From an uncultured Lachnospiraceae bacterium (lineage in GTDB: Bacteria > Bacillota > Clostridia > Lachnospirales > Lachnospiraceae), in the NCBI GenBank assembly GCA_910584965.1, contig CAJUDZ010000018.1:1-64000 (forward strand): a stretch of 64,000 bases of DNA, in the 5' to 3' direction. The position numbers and the translations under genes are program-made. The first letter of the stretch is position 1, and each line of letters starts with the position of its first letter. Positions 15,272-24,341 of the stretch are shown one piece after another. The notes below the pieces were generated by a model. The model was not told where the DNA came from. It worked only from the letters and a program-made list of their open reading frames with translations, and made no database searches.

Positions 15272-17149
15272 ATGGATAAATTTGATGTACTGAAGAAATA
15301 TTTCGGCTATTCCGGGTTCCGGGAGGGACAGGAAGCGCTGATTGACGGGATTTTATCAGGCAGGGATGTGCTCGGAATCATGCCGACCGGCGCGGGAAAA
15401 TCCATCTGTTATCAGGTACCGGCGCTGCTTTTTCCGGGCATTACGCTTGTGATATCGCCGTTAATTTCTCTGATGAAAGATCAGGTACAGGCTTTGAATC
15501 AGGCGGGCGTTCATGCCGCCTACATTAACAGTTCCCTGAGCGAATCCCAGATTTCCAAAGCATTGCGGCTGGCGGCAGCCGGACAATATAAGATTATATA
15601 TGTGGCGCCTGAACGGCTGGAAACATATGAGTTTCTTTCCTTTGCAAAAGGGGCGGATATTTCAATGCTTACGGTGGATGAAGCGCATTGTATTTCCCAG
15701 TGGGGACAGGATTTTAGGCCGAGCTATCTGAAAATAGTGCAATTCATCGGGCAGCTTGGAAGGCGGCCCGTTATCAGCGCTTTTACCGCGACAGCGACGG
15801 AAACAGTCAAAGAGGATATTGTCTGCGTGCTCGGTTTGCAGGAGCCGGATGTGCTTGTGACCGGGTTTGACCGTAAAAATCTGTACTTTGCGGTGGAAAC
15901 GCCGCGGAAAAAAGACAGTTATGTCATAAATTATATCGGGGAGCATGTATCGGAAAGCGGCATCATATACTGCGCCACCAGGAAAAATGTGGATGCGTTG
16001 TATGAAAAGCTGTGCGCGGAGGGGATTCAAGCGGCCAGATACCATGCCGGCCTCACCGGAGAAGAGCGGAAACAGAACCAGGAAGACTTTATTTACGATA
16101 CCCGTCCGGTCATGATTGCGACGAACGCTTTCGGGATGGGCATCGATAAATCCAACGTCCGTTATGTAATCCATTACAATATGCCTCAGAGCCTGGAAAA
16201 CTATTATCAGGAAGCCGGCCGCGCCGGAAGAGACGGCGGGAAAGCGGAATGTATTCTGCTCTATTCGGCACAGGATGTCATGATTAACCGCTTTTTGCTG
16301 GATAACAAGGAGCAGAACGGAGAATATACGGCGGAAGAAACGGAAGCGGTCAGGGAGCGGGACGAAGAACGGCTGAAAAAGATGACCTATTATTGTATGA
16401 CGCCGCACTGTCTGCGGGAATACATTCTGCGTTATTTTGGGGAAAAAGGAGCGGCGTATTGCGGAAACTGTCTGAACTGCCTCCGGGAATTTGTGGAAGA
16501 GGATGTGACGGAAACGGCGATGCGTATTCTTTCCTGTATCCGGGAAGTCAGGCAGCGATACGGCATCAATGTGATTGCCGGGATGCTGGCGGGAGACGAC
16601 CGCGCGAAACTGCGGGAATACGGTATGTTTTCCTATCGGTCCTATGGAATCTTAAAGCCGATGCGGGAAGTGGAAATCAAGCAGATCATTAACCAGATGC
16701 TGGTGGAAGGACTGCTTTTTGTAACAAATGATAAATATGCCATTTTGAAGATTACGGAGAGGGCGGAGATTATGTCAGAAAATGACGAACGTGTCATATT
16801 GAGAAAACCGAAGGAAGAGCCGAAGGCGGAAAAAGGCGCCGCAGGTAAAAAAGCGTCCGCCGGAACGAGGCGTTCCGATATTTTAAATTCCAGAGGGCTT
16901 GAACTGTTTGAACAGCTTCGCGATCTGCGGTCGGCTATCGCGAAAGAAGAGAATATGCCGCCCTATATCATTTTTGCGGATAAGACGCTGGTGGATATGT
17001 GTGTGAGGGTTCCTTTCGATAAAAAGGAAATGCTGAAAGTGACCGGTGTCGGAGAAAATAAATTCAACCGATTCGGGGAGCGGTTCCTGTCCTGCATCCG
17101 GGAATATACCGGCGGAGTACGGGAGAAGTTCTACTTTGGGGAGGAATAA
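15272..17149 (+). CDS. recQ: ATP-dependent DNA helicase RecQ
   Basis: A 625-residue 3'-5' helicase used in recombination and fork repair. Motif I 'MPTGAGKS', motif II 'VDEAHCISQWGQDFRP', motif III 'AFTATAT', and motif VI 'YYQEAGRAGRDG' are all present. The RQC zinc site is Cys380, Cys397, Cys400, Cys403. The winged-helix region follows, then a basic linker (about 505-530) and a C-terminal HRDC domain (about 540-610, 'LFEQLRDLRSAIAKEENMPPYIIFADKTL'). Length and order are normal for the family. The ribosome site before ATG 15272 is poor. Confidence 0.97.
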   Translation: MDKFDVLKKYFGYSGFREGQEALIDGILSGRDVLGIMPTGAGKSICYQVPALLFPGITLVISPLISLMKDQVQALNQAGVHAAYINSSLSESQISKALRLAAAGQYKIIYVAPERLETYEFLSFAKGADISMLTVDEAHCISQWGQDFRPSYLKIVQFIGQLGRRPVISAFTATATETVKEDIVCVLGLQEPDVLVTGFDRKNLYFAVETPRKKDSYVINYIGEHVSESGIIYCATRKNVDALYEKLCAEGIQAARYHAGLTGEERKQNQEDFIYDTRPVMIATNAFGMGIDKSNVRYVIHYNMPQSLENYYQEAGRAGRDGGKAECILLYSAQDVMINRFLLDNKEQNGEYTAEETEAVRERDEERLKKMTYYCMTPHCLREYILRYFGEKGAAYCGNCLNCLREFVEEDVTETAMRILSCIREVRQRYGINVIAGMLAGDDRAKLREYGMFSYRSYGILKPMREVEIKQIINQMLVEGLLFVTNDKYAILKITERAEIMSENDERVILRKPKEEPKAEKGAAGKKASAGTRRSDILNSRGLELFEQLRDLRSAIAKEENMPPYIIFADKTLVDMCVRVPFDKKEMLKVTGVGENKFNRFGERFLSCIREYTGGVREKFYFGEE

Positions 17150-17254
17150 GCCCTTTACTTTTCAGGGTGGGAATGATACAATAAAACATACATAAAATTT
17201 GTGCGATTGACGGAATTATTGTGCAAAATTCACATGGGAAAGGACAGGGGAGTT

Positions 17255-18028
17255 ATGAAGATTGAAGATTTCTGTGATATGGTCAAATTTGAGAACATAA
17301 TGGATAACTGGGCGAAGAGTACAGGTCTGGCAACCGTAGCAGTCGGCGCAGACGGCAAGTATATCAGCGAATGTTATAATTTCACAGATTTTTGTATTAA
17401 ATTAACAAGGGGCAGCAAGGAAGGATGCAGACGCTGTGAGAAATGCGATCAGGAAGGACAGGGGGTGTATTCCTGCCATGCCGGGCTGGTTGATTTTGGG
17501 ATTCCGATTACATTGAGCGACGGAACGGTACTCGGCAGCGTGATCGGCGGTCAGGTTTTACCGGAAGATCCGGATGACAACGCTTTCCGGGCTACGGCAA
17601 GAGAGCTCGGCATCAATGAAGAAACTTATATCGAAGCGCTGCATAAAGTAAATGTAAGAACGAGAGAAGAAATTGAGGCATCTGCCAATCTGCTTGGCGA
17701 TGTCATTAATATGTTTGTCCGCTCCAGTTATCAGGAGAAACAGAACAAGCACATTCTGGAAAAACTGCGCAACGGTATTTCGAAGGCGGCCAAAGAGATC
17801 GATGCGGCGAATGTAAGCACTTCCCAGATAGCGGCTTTCAGCAAGCGGCAGAACATGCTGGCGTTAAATGCTTCAATCGAAGCGGCCCGTGCGGGTGAGA
17901 GCGGGAAAGGTTTCGCGGTGGTTGCGGCGGAAGTACAGAAACTTGCGGGCGGAATGGCGGAAACGAGCAGAGAAATCAATGAAAGGCTGGCGCATCTTAC
18001 CGTTACGATCAATGAGTTGAACGATTAG
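17255..18028 (+). CDS. Soluble chemoreceptor with PocR sensory domain
   Basis: A 257-residue cytoplasmic protein. Residues about 1-165 are a PocR-type ligand-binding domain with its cysteine set ('GCRRCEKCDQ', 'YSCHAGLVDFGIPI'), and residues about 190-255 are only the tip of a methyl-accepting signalling hairpin ('RQNMLALNASIEAARAGESGKGFAVVAAEVQKLA'). There is no membrane helix and the coiled coil is much shorter than in normal receptors. Start ATG 17255 follows AGGGGAG. It is followed 60 bp later by a flagellin-like gene, so both belong to motility. Confidence 0.9.
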   Translation: MKIEDFCDMVKFENIMDNWAKSTGLATVAVGADGKYISECYNFTDFCIKLTRGSKEGCRRCEKCDQEGQGVYSCHAGLVDFGIPITLSDGTVLGSVIGGQVLPEDPDDNAFRATARELGINEETYIEALHKVNVRTREEIEASANLLGDVINMFVRSSYQEKQNKHILEKLRNGISKAAKEIDAANVSTSQIAAFSKRQNMLALNASIEAARAGESGKGFAVVAAEVQKLAGGMAETSREINERLAHLTVTINELND

Positions 18029-18088
18029 CGCATCTGCCTTCCGGCAGCCGCGGCATAATTTAAGAAAGGTAAGAAAGGAGGGATGATC

Positions 18089-18850
18089 ATGAGTATGATG
18101 TCAGTCGGCAGAGGAAAGTTTAATATCTATTCCCATATTGCGAGCGGTAAGCGAATCAATTCCGCAAAGGACGATGCGGCGGGGCTTGCGATTGCGAAAC
18201 GGATGAAATTACAGGAAACCGGTCTGAATGTCGGTGCACAGAATGCGCAGATGGGAATCGGCGCGCTGAATACGGCGGACGGCGCTTTGGACGGTGTGAC
18301 GGATTATCTGCAGAGAATCCGCGATCTTGCGGTACGGTCGATGAACGGCACCAATTCGCCTTCGGATAAGGCAGTTTATCAGAGGGAAATCGATCAGATG
18401 AAGCAGGGAATCCAGTCGCTTGCGGAAGGTACTACCCTGAATGAGCAGAAGCTGCTTGACGGCAGCATGGCCGATCTGGAGCTGGTAACGAATCCGAACG
18501 GCGGCAGCAGACACATACAGATGGCGGACGCTACGCTGGAAGCGCTTGGCATCGCAGATCTGGATGTGACTTCCGGCGATTTCAGCCTGGAAACGATCGA
18601 TAAGGCGCTGGACATGGTATCGGCGCAGAGGGGAAGCCTGGGGGCTTCCACAAATGGTCTGGAGCGCGCTTACAATTATAATACATCCGCGTCCCAGCAG
18701 CAGCTAAAGTCCAGAAGCGGTCTGGAAGATCTGGATTTTCCGAAAGCCGTTTCCGAGAAACAGAAGAAAGAACTTCTATTCCAGTATCAGACATTTATGC
18801 TGAAAAAGAAGATGGAAGAAGAGGGTAAAGCAAACAGAATTCTTTTCTGA
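18089..18850 (+). CDS. Minimal flagellin-like protein
   Basis: A 253-residue protein with the flagellin N-terminal signature 'IASGKRINSAKDDAAGLAIAKRM' and 'IGALNTADGALDGVTDYLQRIRDLAVRSMNG', a middle 'AEGTTLNEQKLLDGS', and a C-terminal helix pair. Two things are unusual. About 25 residues of the usual D0 helix before 'SSG.RINSAKDD' are missing. The C-terminal end, normally 'Q.N..ILxQAGxxMLAQAN', is replaced by the highly charged 'EKQKKELLFQYQTFMLKKKM'. ATG 18089 is 6 bp after AGGAGG. It may be an export-competent accessory subunit rather than the main filament protein. Confidence 0.88.
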   Translation: MSMMSVGRGKFNIYSHIASGKRINSAKDDAAGLAIAKRMKLQETGLNVGAQNAQMGIGALNTADGALDGVTDYLQRIRDLAVRSMNGTNSPSDKAVYQREIDQMKQGIQSLAEGTTLNEQKLLDGSMADLELVTNPNGGSRHIQMADATLEALGIADLDVTSGDFSLETIDKALDMVSAQRGSLGASTNGLERAYNYNTSASQQQLKSRSGLEDLDFPKAVSEKQKKELLFQYQTFMLKKKMEEEGKANRILF

Positions 18851-18868
18851 AAAAAGTGAGAATTTTCG

Positions 18869-18904
18869 CCCCGGAGATGCCGAAACGTATCTCCGGGGAT
18901 TTTC
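18869..18904 (+). terminator. Terminator after the flagellin-like gene
   Basis: CCCCGGAGAT / ATCTCCGGGG, a perfect 10-bp stem with a 10-nt loop, followed by ATTTTC. Confidence 0.85.
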
Positions 18905-19017
18905 ATGCCGGGGGAAGCTGCGGCTGCTTAAACCATTTCCGACAGGTCTTTGAGCTTTGTGCCGAAAAAAGTTTCGGGGAGCTTTCGGAAATCGGCTTTA
19001 TCAGGCAAAAAAGCACC

Positions 19018-19045
19018 TTGCATTTATGTCGATATGTGGTATGAT
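19018..19045 (+). promoter_or_regulatory. Promoter of the first MATE gene
   Basis: TTGCAT, a 16-bp spacer, TATGAT; 66 bp before the start codon. Confidence 0.55.
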
Positions 19046-19110
19046 GAAAAGACTACGGCAAAAGGCCTGTGGGAGCAGGCGGAAGAATGCGAAAAGGATA
19101 AGGTGCGAAA

Positions 19111-20508
19111 ATGTTAAGTAAGACGAAGCGGAAGTTTATCGGGGACAGGGCTTTTTACAAGATGGTGCTGGCGGTTGCGGTACCGATTATGATTCAGAAC
19201 GGCATTACCAATTTCGTCGGACTGCTTGACAATATCATGGTCGGTCAGGTGGGCACGGAGCAGATGTCGGGCGTGGCGATCGTCAACCAGCTGATGATGG
19301 TCTATTATCTGTGCGTGTTCGGCGGGCTGGCTGGCGCGGGAATTTTTACGGCGCAGTATTTCGGACAGAAAGACAACGAAGGAATCAGGCAGACTTTTCG
19401 TTATAAGTTCTGGATGGCGCTCATTCTGACGACGGGAGCGGTTCTGTTGTTTCTGTCTTTTGGGGAAAATCTGATTCAGATGTATCTGAACGGGAACAGC
19501 GACGGCGGAGATCTTTCAGCCGCGCTTTATCATGGAAAAAATTACATGTGGGTGATGCTTTTTGGACTCCCCGCTTTTATGATGGTACAGATTTATGTCA
19601 GCACCCTGCGCGAATGCGGGGAGACGGTTGTACCGATGAAGGCGGGCATAGCCGCCGTTATGGTGAATCTGTGCCTGAACTATCTGCTGATTTACGGAAA
19701 GTTCGGCCTGCCCGCGTTAGGCGTTGTGGGCGCGGCTGCGGCGACGGTCGTTTCGAGATATGTGGAAGCGTCGATTGTCATCGTATGGACGCACAGACAT
19801 AAAGAAAAGAATCCTTACATAACCGGCGTTTATTCGACGTTAAAAGTGCCGGGGTATCTGGCAAGCAAATTTTTTATCAAAGGCGCGCCGCTGCTGATCA
19901 ATGAGACGATGTGGTCCGCGGGGATGGCGATGCTGACACAGTGCTACTCCCTGCGGGGACTCAGCGTTATTGCGGGTCTGAACATCGCCAATACCATCAA
20001 TAATGTATTCAACGTCGTGTTTATCGCGATGGGAGACGCGGTGGCGATTATTATCGGCCAGCTGCTCGGCGCGGGTAAAATGGAAGAGGCGCGGGATACG
20101 GACAACAAGATCATAGCCTTTTCGGTATGCTGCTGCATCGGCGTAGCGGTTTTGATGGTCTGCATCGCACCGCTTTTCCCGCAGATCTATAATACGACCG
20201 ACGAGGTAAAGGCGGTGGCGGTACAGTTCATCATTGCCCAGGCAATTTTCATGCCCCAGGCCGCATTCATGCATGCGACATACTTCACGCTTCGTTCGGG
20301 CGGAAAGACGATCGTCACATTTTTATTCGACAGTGTTTTTGTCTGGTGCGTCAGCGTTCCGGTGGCTTACTGTTTAAGCCGTTTTACGGGAATGCCCGTC
20401 ATCGCGATTTTTGCGATGGTGCAGATCGCGGACTGGATAAAATGCGTTATCGGCTTTGTTCTTGTAAAAAAAGGCGTGTGGCTCCAGAACATAGTCGCCA
20501 GAGCATAG
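19111..20508 (+). CDS. MATE-family efflux transporter
   Basis: A 465-residue membrane protein with about 12 helices in two pseudo-repeats. It opens with 'AVAVPIMIQNGITNFVGLLDNIMVGQVGTEQMSGVAIVNQLM' and has the second-half landmark 'GAPLLINETMWSAGMAML'. MATE proteins export drugs or metabolites in exchange for Na+ or H+. It is monocistronic, with its own promoter and a strong terminator; the substrate cannot be told. It is only distantly like the second MATE gene at 55243. Confidence 0.95.
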   Translation: MLSKTKRKFIGDRAFYKMVLAVAVPIMIQNGITNFVGLLDNIMVGQVGTEQMSGVAIVNQLMMVYYLCVFGGLAGAGIFTAQYFGQKDNEGIRQTFRYKFWMALILTTGAVLLFLSFGENLIQMYLNGNSDGGDLSAALYHGKNYMWVMLFGLPAFMMVQIYVSTLRECGETVVPMKAGIAAVMVNLCLNYLLIYGKFGLPALGVVGAAAATVVSRYVEASIVIVWTHRHKEKNPYITGVYSTLKVPGYLASKFFIKGAPLLINETMWSAGMAMLTQCYSLRGLSVIAGLNIANTINNVFNVVFIAMGDAVAIIIGQLLGAGKMEEARDTDNKIIAFSVCCCIGVAVLMVCIAPLFPQIYNTTDEVKAVAVQFIIAQAIFMPQAAFMHATYFTLRSGGKTIVTFLFDSVFVWCVSVPVAYCLSRFTGMPVIAIFAMVQIADWIKCVIGFVLVKKGVWLQNIVARA

Positions 20509-20602
20509 GACAAAGCGGCTGTAACCGTGAAGTCCAGCGTATTTATGGACCAAAATGCCACAGCAAAAACCAATTCAGGGGAGAATGCGAAGCATTCTCA
20601 GA

Positions 20603-20630
20603 ATCGTCGCCGCCGGGCGACGATTTTTTT
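20603..20630. terminator. Terminator between convergent genes
   Basis: ATCGTCGCC / GGCGACGAT with a GCCG loop and seven T; it ends at the stop of the minus-strand XRE gene. A second small hairpin, GAGAATGC / GCATTCTC, lies just 5' (20581-20598). Confidence 0.85.
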
Positions 20631-21093
20631 ATAACGAATGACGGTAAAGTATGACTGCCGCCGCGGTTGCAATGCAGAACAGAAAAACTGGCAGCGTGAT
20701 GCCGGGAAAAAGATCCCAGAAAAAATCGTTCATATGGGAAAGCTGGCGGACCAGCATCAGGATGGAAAAGGCGATCAGGTAGATGGCGGTACAACCGAGA
20801 ATCGTCCTTTTCTTTTGCTCTTTTTTCTTGATTGCATTTTCCAGGTTTTTCTGCTGATTTTCCAGCATTTGGGTTTTGGCGGACAGGACATCCAGCTCGG
20901 ACGGTTTTAACAGGGAATCTGTCGTAATATGAAATATTTCACATAATGCGATGATCTTATCCAATTCCGGTACGGACTGGCCGCTTTCCCACTTGGAGAC
21001 AGCCTGCCGCGTTACACCGGCCTCTTCCGCAAGCTGTTCCTGTGTCAGATTATTTGCTTTTCGAAGATTTAGAATCTTTTCTGAAAGTTCCAT
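20629..21093 (-). CDS. XRE regulator with two C-terminal membrane helices
   Basis: A 154-residue protein. Residues about 1-60 are a helix-turn-helix ('KILNLRKANNLTQEQLAEEAGVTRQAVSKWESGQSVPELDK'), then a polar coiled coil ('LENQQKNLENAIKKKEQKKR'), then two membrane helices (about 97-115 and 128-148). Such membrane-tethered XRE regulators are common in Firmicutes and sense an unknown envelope signal. The start at 21093 follows AGGAGG; the long N-terminal extension to 21408 is antisense to the acyltransferase and is not coding. Confidence 0.88.
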   Translation of the reverse strand: MELSEKILNLRKANNLTQEQLAEEAGVTRQAVSKWESGQSVPELDKIIALCEIFHITTDSLLKPSELDVLSAKTQMLENQQKNLENAIKKKEQKKRTILGCTAIYLIAFSILMLVRQLSHMNDFFWDLFPGITLPVFLFCIATAAAVILYRHSL

Positions 21094-21253
21094 TTGAGTT
21101 CCTCCTGTTTTCCAATATTTTGATACCCGTGTTTCCTGCGGGCAAAAACAGCTTAACAGAACAGGCAGTTGCATTCCAGCGATCGGGGCAGGAATCTGCG
21201 CATCCGACGGTTGCAAAACGGTTCTTTCCATGCCGGCGGCAGGAATGTTTTTC

Positions 21254-22363
21254 TCAGCGCTTTTTTTGCAGGCATTCCATACCCCGCCGCAGAAGCAGAG
21301 GGATGATAACGCCGGCCGCCAGATAAACCATTTTAAAGTGCTCATTTCCCCGGATAAGGTATTGGTAATCGATATTCGTATAATATTGTTCAAAATCAAA
21401 ATCGGCAAGGAAGCCGGAATGGGCGGCGATGCCGGCCAGAATGATTTTTATGAACATAAAGACCATAACGTGGTGCATCATGACCGCAAAAGTGTTCCGG
21501 CCCAGATATTGTACGGCGCGGCTGTTCCCGGCAGCAGGCGTGAGTAATTTTGCGATGCGGAGCCAGAATGCAATACCTGACACAGATGTCACATATGGAA
21601 TGAGCGGGCCGTTGGCGAAACCGGAACACCAGACCGCAGAAAAGTTCAGACCGTTACAGCACAGATTGAGAAGGGTCTGGATGCCGATTAAAATCGCGAA
21701 ATAGGGCAGATTGCCGAGCGTGTCATGTTTTTCCAGCTTTTTGCGGTAAAACTGTCCCATTTGGAAACAGGGGAAGAGGAAGAGTATTTTCCCCGGCATC
21801 TTATAGTATCCCCATACATGGCCGCCGGCGGCCAGATAAACCACCGCCATGCCGACGAGAAGGGAGCCCGCCAGATACAGCCATTCCGGAAAACGTTTTG
21901 TGACGAGCCGCATCAGGAGATTCATGATCTCGACGATGAATAAGACCGGGACAAACCAGGACGCATAGTTGTAGATAAACTGATAGCCGTGCAGAAACGG
22001 CGACAGGAAAAGCGTGCCGAAGCCGATCTCTTCTCCCATCGAAAACCCCCGCGTGCGGAGAAAAAGCGCTGTCAGACCGTAAATCAGGTTCCAGACCAGA
22101 TAAGGAAGGAGCAGCCTTTTTACTTTTCTAATGAGATAAGCAAGAGGATGTTCTTCAGCCGTTTCCTTATAAAAATAACCGGAAATAAACATAAACAACG
22201 GTATATGGAACGAATAATAAGGGAACAGGCCGCCCACCGCCATGACGTCGTAGCCGAGATGCCCGGCGGCGACCATGATGATTGCCAGTCCGGACAAGAT
22301 GCCGAAAGTCATATTGTAAGTTTCTTTTTGAAAAGATTTTTCCGATTCAGCGTTATGTGTCAT
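21254..22363 (-). CDS. Membrane acyltransferase (acyltransferase-3 family)
   Basis: A 369-residue protein with about ten membrane helices. The family's opening 'AIIMVAAGHLGY' (conserved His) and 'FHIPLFMFISGYFY' are present. These enzymes O-acetylate or succinylate cell-surface glycans. The start at 22363 follows GAGGT. It lies upstream of the XRE membrane gene on the same strand, 160 bp apart, and could be co-transcribed with it. The acceptor is unknown. Confidence 0.9.
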   Translation of the reverse strand: MTHNAESEKSFQKETYNMTFGILSGLAIIMVAAGHLGYDVMAVGGLFPYYSFHIPLFMFISGYFYKETAEEHPLAYLIRKVKRLLLPYLVWNLIYGLTALFLRTRGFSMGEEIGFGTLFLSPFLHGYQFIYNYASWFVPVLFIVEIMNLLMRLVTKRFPEWLYLAGSLLVGMAVVYLAAGGHVWGYYKMPGKILFLFPCFQMGQFYRKKLEKHDTLGNLPYFAILIGIQTLLNLCCNGLNFSAVWCSGFANGPLIPYVTSVSGIAFWLRIAKLLTPAAGNSRAVQYLGRNTFAVMMHHVMVFMFIKIILAGIAAHSGFLADFDFEQYYTNIDYQYLIRGNEHFKMVYLAAGVIIPLLLRRGMECLQKKR

Positions 22364-22579
22364 TTTGATACCTCATGTCCATAATGATTTATATATAGTA
22401 TACTTTGAGATCGGAAAAATGGGAATTGCTTATTTCTGAAAATATACTTTTACTGCCGGATGGATTCTGCTAAAATGAGTATGACAGGAAGACGGATTCA
22501 TGATCGTGCTGCCGGGAAAGAGCATTTTGACGATATCAGAAAGTATCAGAAAGCTATCACAAAGAAAAACAAATATTAT

Positions 22580-24313
22580 ATGAAGAAAAAGTCGTTTATT
22601 AACACAATAAAGGTTCTGATAGGCATTCAGCTGCTGATGGTAATGCTGATTGTCATTTCTTTTGCTGTTCTTACTTACCAGTCGGCCATTCAGGAAATGA
22701 ATACCGTTGCAGAAAATTTTCTGGATATTTATGCGACACAGATCGAAGACCGGATTATGCGGATGGACCGGAGCCTTTCCACTATTTTGAACAACAACGC
22801 GGATCTCGTCCTTTTGGAGAGCGACGAACTGGCGGAGAGAAACCGGGCTTCCGTGCGGCTTTCCCTTGCAATACAGGATATCATGAAAATCGATAACAGC
22901 GCAGAGGTGCTTGTTATCGCGGAATCCGTGTATGGCATCTGCCTGGACGCGAAACACGAAAGACTGTCCTATGACAGGAAGAACCAGATCAGGGAGTTTG
23001 TGACGGAATATGCGGATAAAGAAGAAAAGTACAGCGGATGGAATTTTGAAGCGATCGGCGATACGGCATATCTGTATAAAATCCTGATATGGGATAACCG
23101 GTCGGTGGCGGCCTTTGTATCTGTCGATACGCTGTTGTCCACTATCCCGGAAGCACAGCTGAATCATTACGGTTTTATTCTGACCGACGGCGCCGGCAGG
23201 GTATGGGGATTTTCGGGACATGAGGATTTCGGCGGACGGCGTTGGGACGGGCAGACGGAAATGCAGATGACGGATCTGACTTTGCGGAATATGATGGTAA
23301 ACCATGTTTCGATTAAGGACGGGAAGGTGATGCTGTATTCCTGTGAAAAAAAATCAGGCGCTTTCGGCCAGTTGCGGGTCGGTGTAGTTTTACTGCTGTG
23401 CGTCATTATTCTGCTTGGAATCTTTGACTTTGTTTTTTCCGGAATTGTCAGAAAAGACCTGATACTTCCCATGAATCATATGCGGAAGGATATGAAGCAT
23501 ATAGAACAGGGAGAATACGGCCTGAAGGTTAAAGAAATGGGAGACAATCAGGAATTTTCCATGCTGGCTCAGTCATTTAACCGGCTGATGGATGAAATTA
23601 TGGATTTGAAAATACAGTTCTACGAGAAAAAACTGGAACTGAGCGACGCGGAACAAAAATATATCCGCCTGCAGATCAGGCCGCATTTTTTCCTGAATGC
23701 GCTGACTACCATTGCAAGTCTGAGTTTTCAGGGAAAAAACAAGGACATCAATCTTTATATCAACGCATTGTCGAAAAATATCCGTTATATGTTCAGCTCC
23801 GGTCTGCACACGGTTCCCGTCAAAGAAGAGATTTACCATGTGAAAAATTATTTCGAAATGCAGGAATTAAAATATCCGGGATGTGTTTTTTATTATATCG
23901 ACATGCCGGAAGAACTGGCGGCGTGGAAAATTCCGCAGATGATGATTCATACACTGGTGGAAAATGAATATAAGTATGCGGTGTCCGCGGACGCATCCCT
24001 GATGATACTGATCAAAATCAGTACGGAAGAGGCAGGCGGAGAAAAGATGCTGAAAATTGAAATAGAAGACGACGGCCCCGGTTATCCGTCGGAGGTACTG
24101 GCGTATATCAATCAGGATGCGGAGAAGAAGCAGGACGGAACACAGGTCGGTTTATGGAGCATAAAACGGCTGTTAGAGCTGATGTATGACAGAAAAGGAT
24201 TGTTAAAGCTGGAAAATGTAGAACCTCATGGGGCATTAAACAGAATTTTTGTCCCGGAAAACGCGGTTCAGGAAATCAACAGAGAATCTTCTTATGAAAA
24301 GGGAATTAACTGA
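22580..24313 (+). CDS. Sensor histidine kinase, YesM/LytS type
   Basis: A 577-residue membrane kinase: TM1 (about 8-32), an extracellular sensor domain (about 33-275), TM2 (about 280-300), HAMP, then a His_kinase domain with the phospho-acceptor in 'RLQIRPHFFLNALTTI' and an ATPase 'IEIEDDGPGYP'. The start is uncertain: I use ATG 22580, just before the basic MKKKSF and TM1. An open frame extends to 22460, but TAAAAT at 22471 may be a -10 element there. It pairs with the AraC-type regulator that follows and probably senses a sugar ester or its binding protein. Confidence 0.93.
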   Translation: MKKKSFINTIKVLIGIQLLMVMLIVISFAVLTYQSAIQEMNTVAENFLDIYATQIEDRIMRMDRSLSTILNNNADLVLLESDELAERNRASVRLSLAIQDIMKIDNSAEVLVIAESVYGICLDAKHERLSYDRKNQIREFVTEYADKEEKYSGWNFEAIGDTAYLYKILIWDNRSVAAFVSVDTLLSTIPEAQLNHYGFILTDGAGRVWGFSGHEDFGGRRWDGQTEMQMTDLTLRNMMVNHVSIKDGKVMLYSCEKKSGAFGQLRVGVVLLLCVIILLGIFDFVFSGIVRKDLILPMNHMRKDMKHIEQGEYGLKVKEMGDNQEFSMLAQSFNRLMDEIMDLKIQFYEKKLELSDAEQKYIRLQIRPHFFLNALTTIASLSFQGKNKDINLYINALSKNIRYMFSSGLHTVPVKEEIYHVKNYFEMQELKYPGCVFYYIDMPEELAAWKIPQMMIHTLVENEYKYAVSADASLMILIKISTEEAGGEKMLKIEIEDDGPGYPSEVLAYINQDAEKKQDGTQVGLWSIKRLLELMYDRKGLLKLENVEPHGALNRIFVPENAVQEINRESSYEKGIN

Positions 24314-24341
24314 TCGGGATACGGAAGACAGGAGGACAGGA

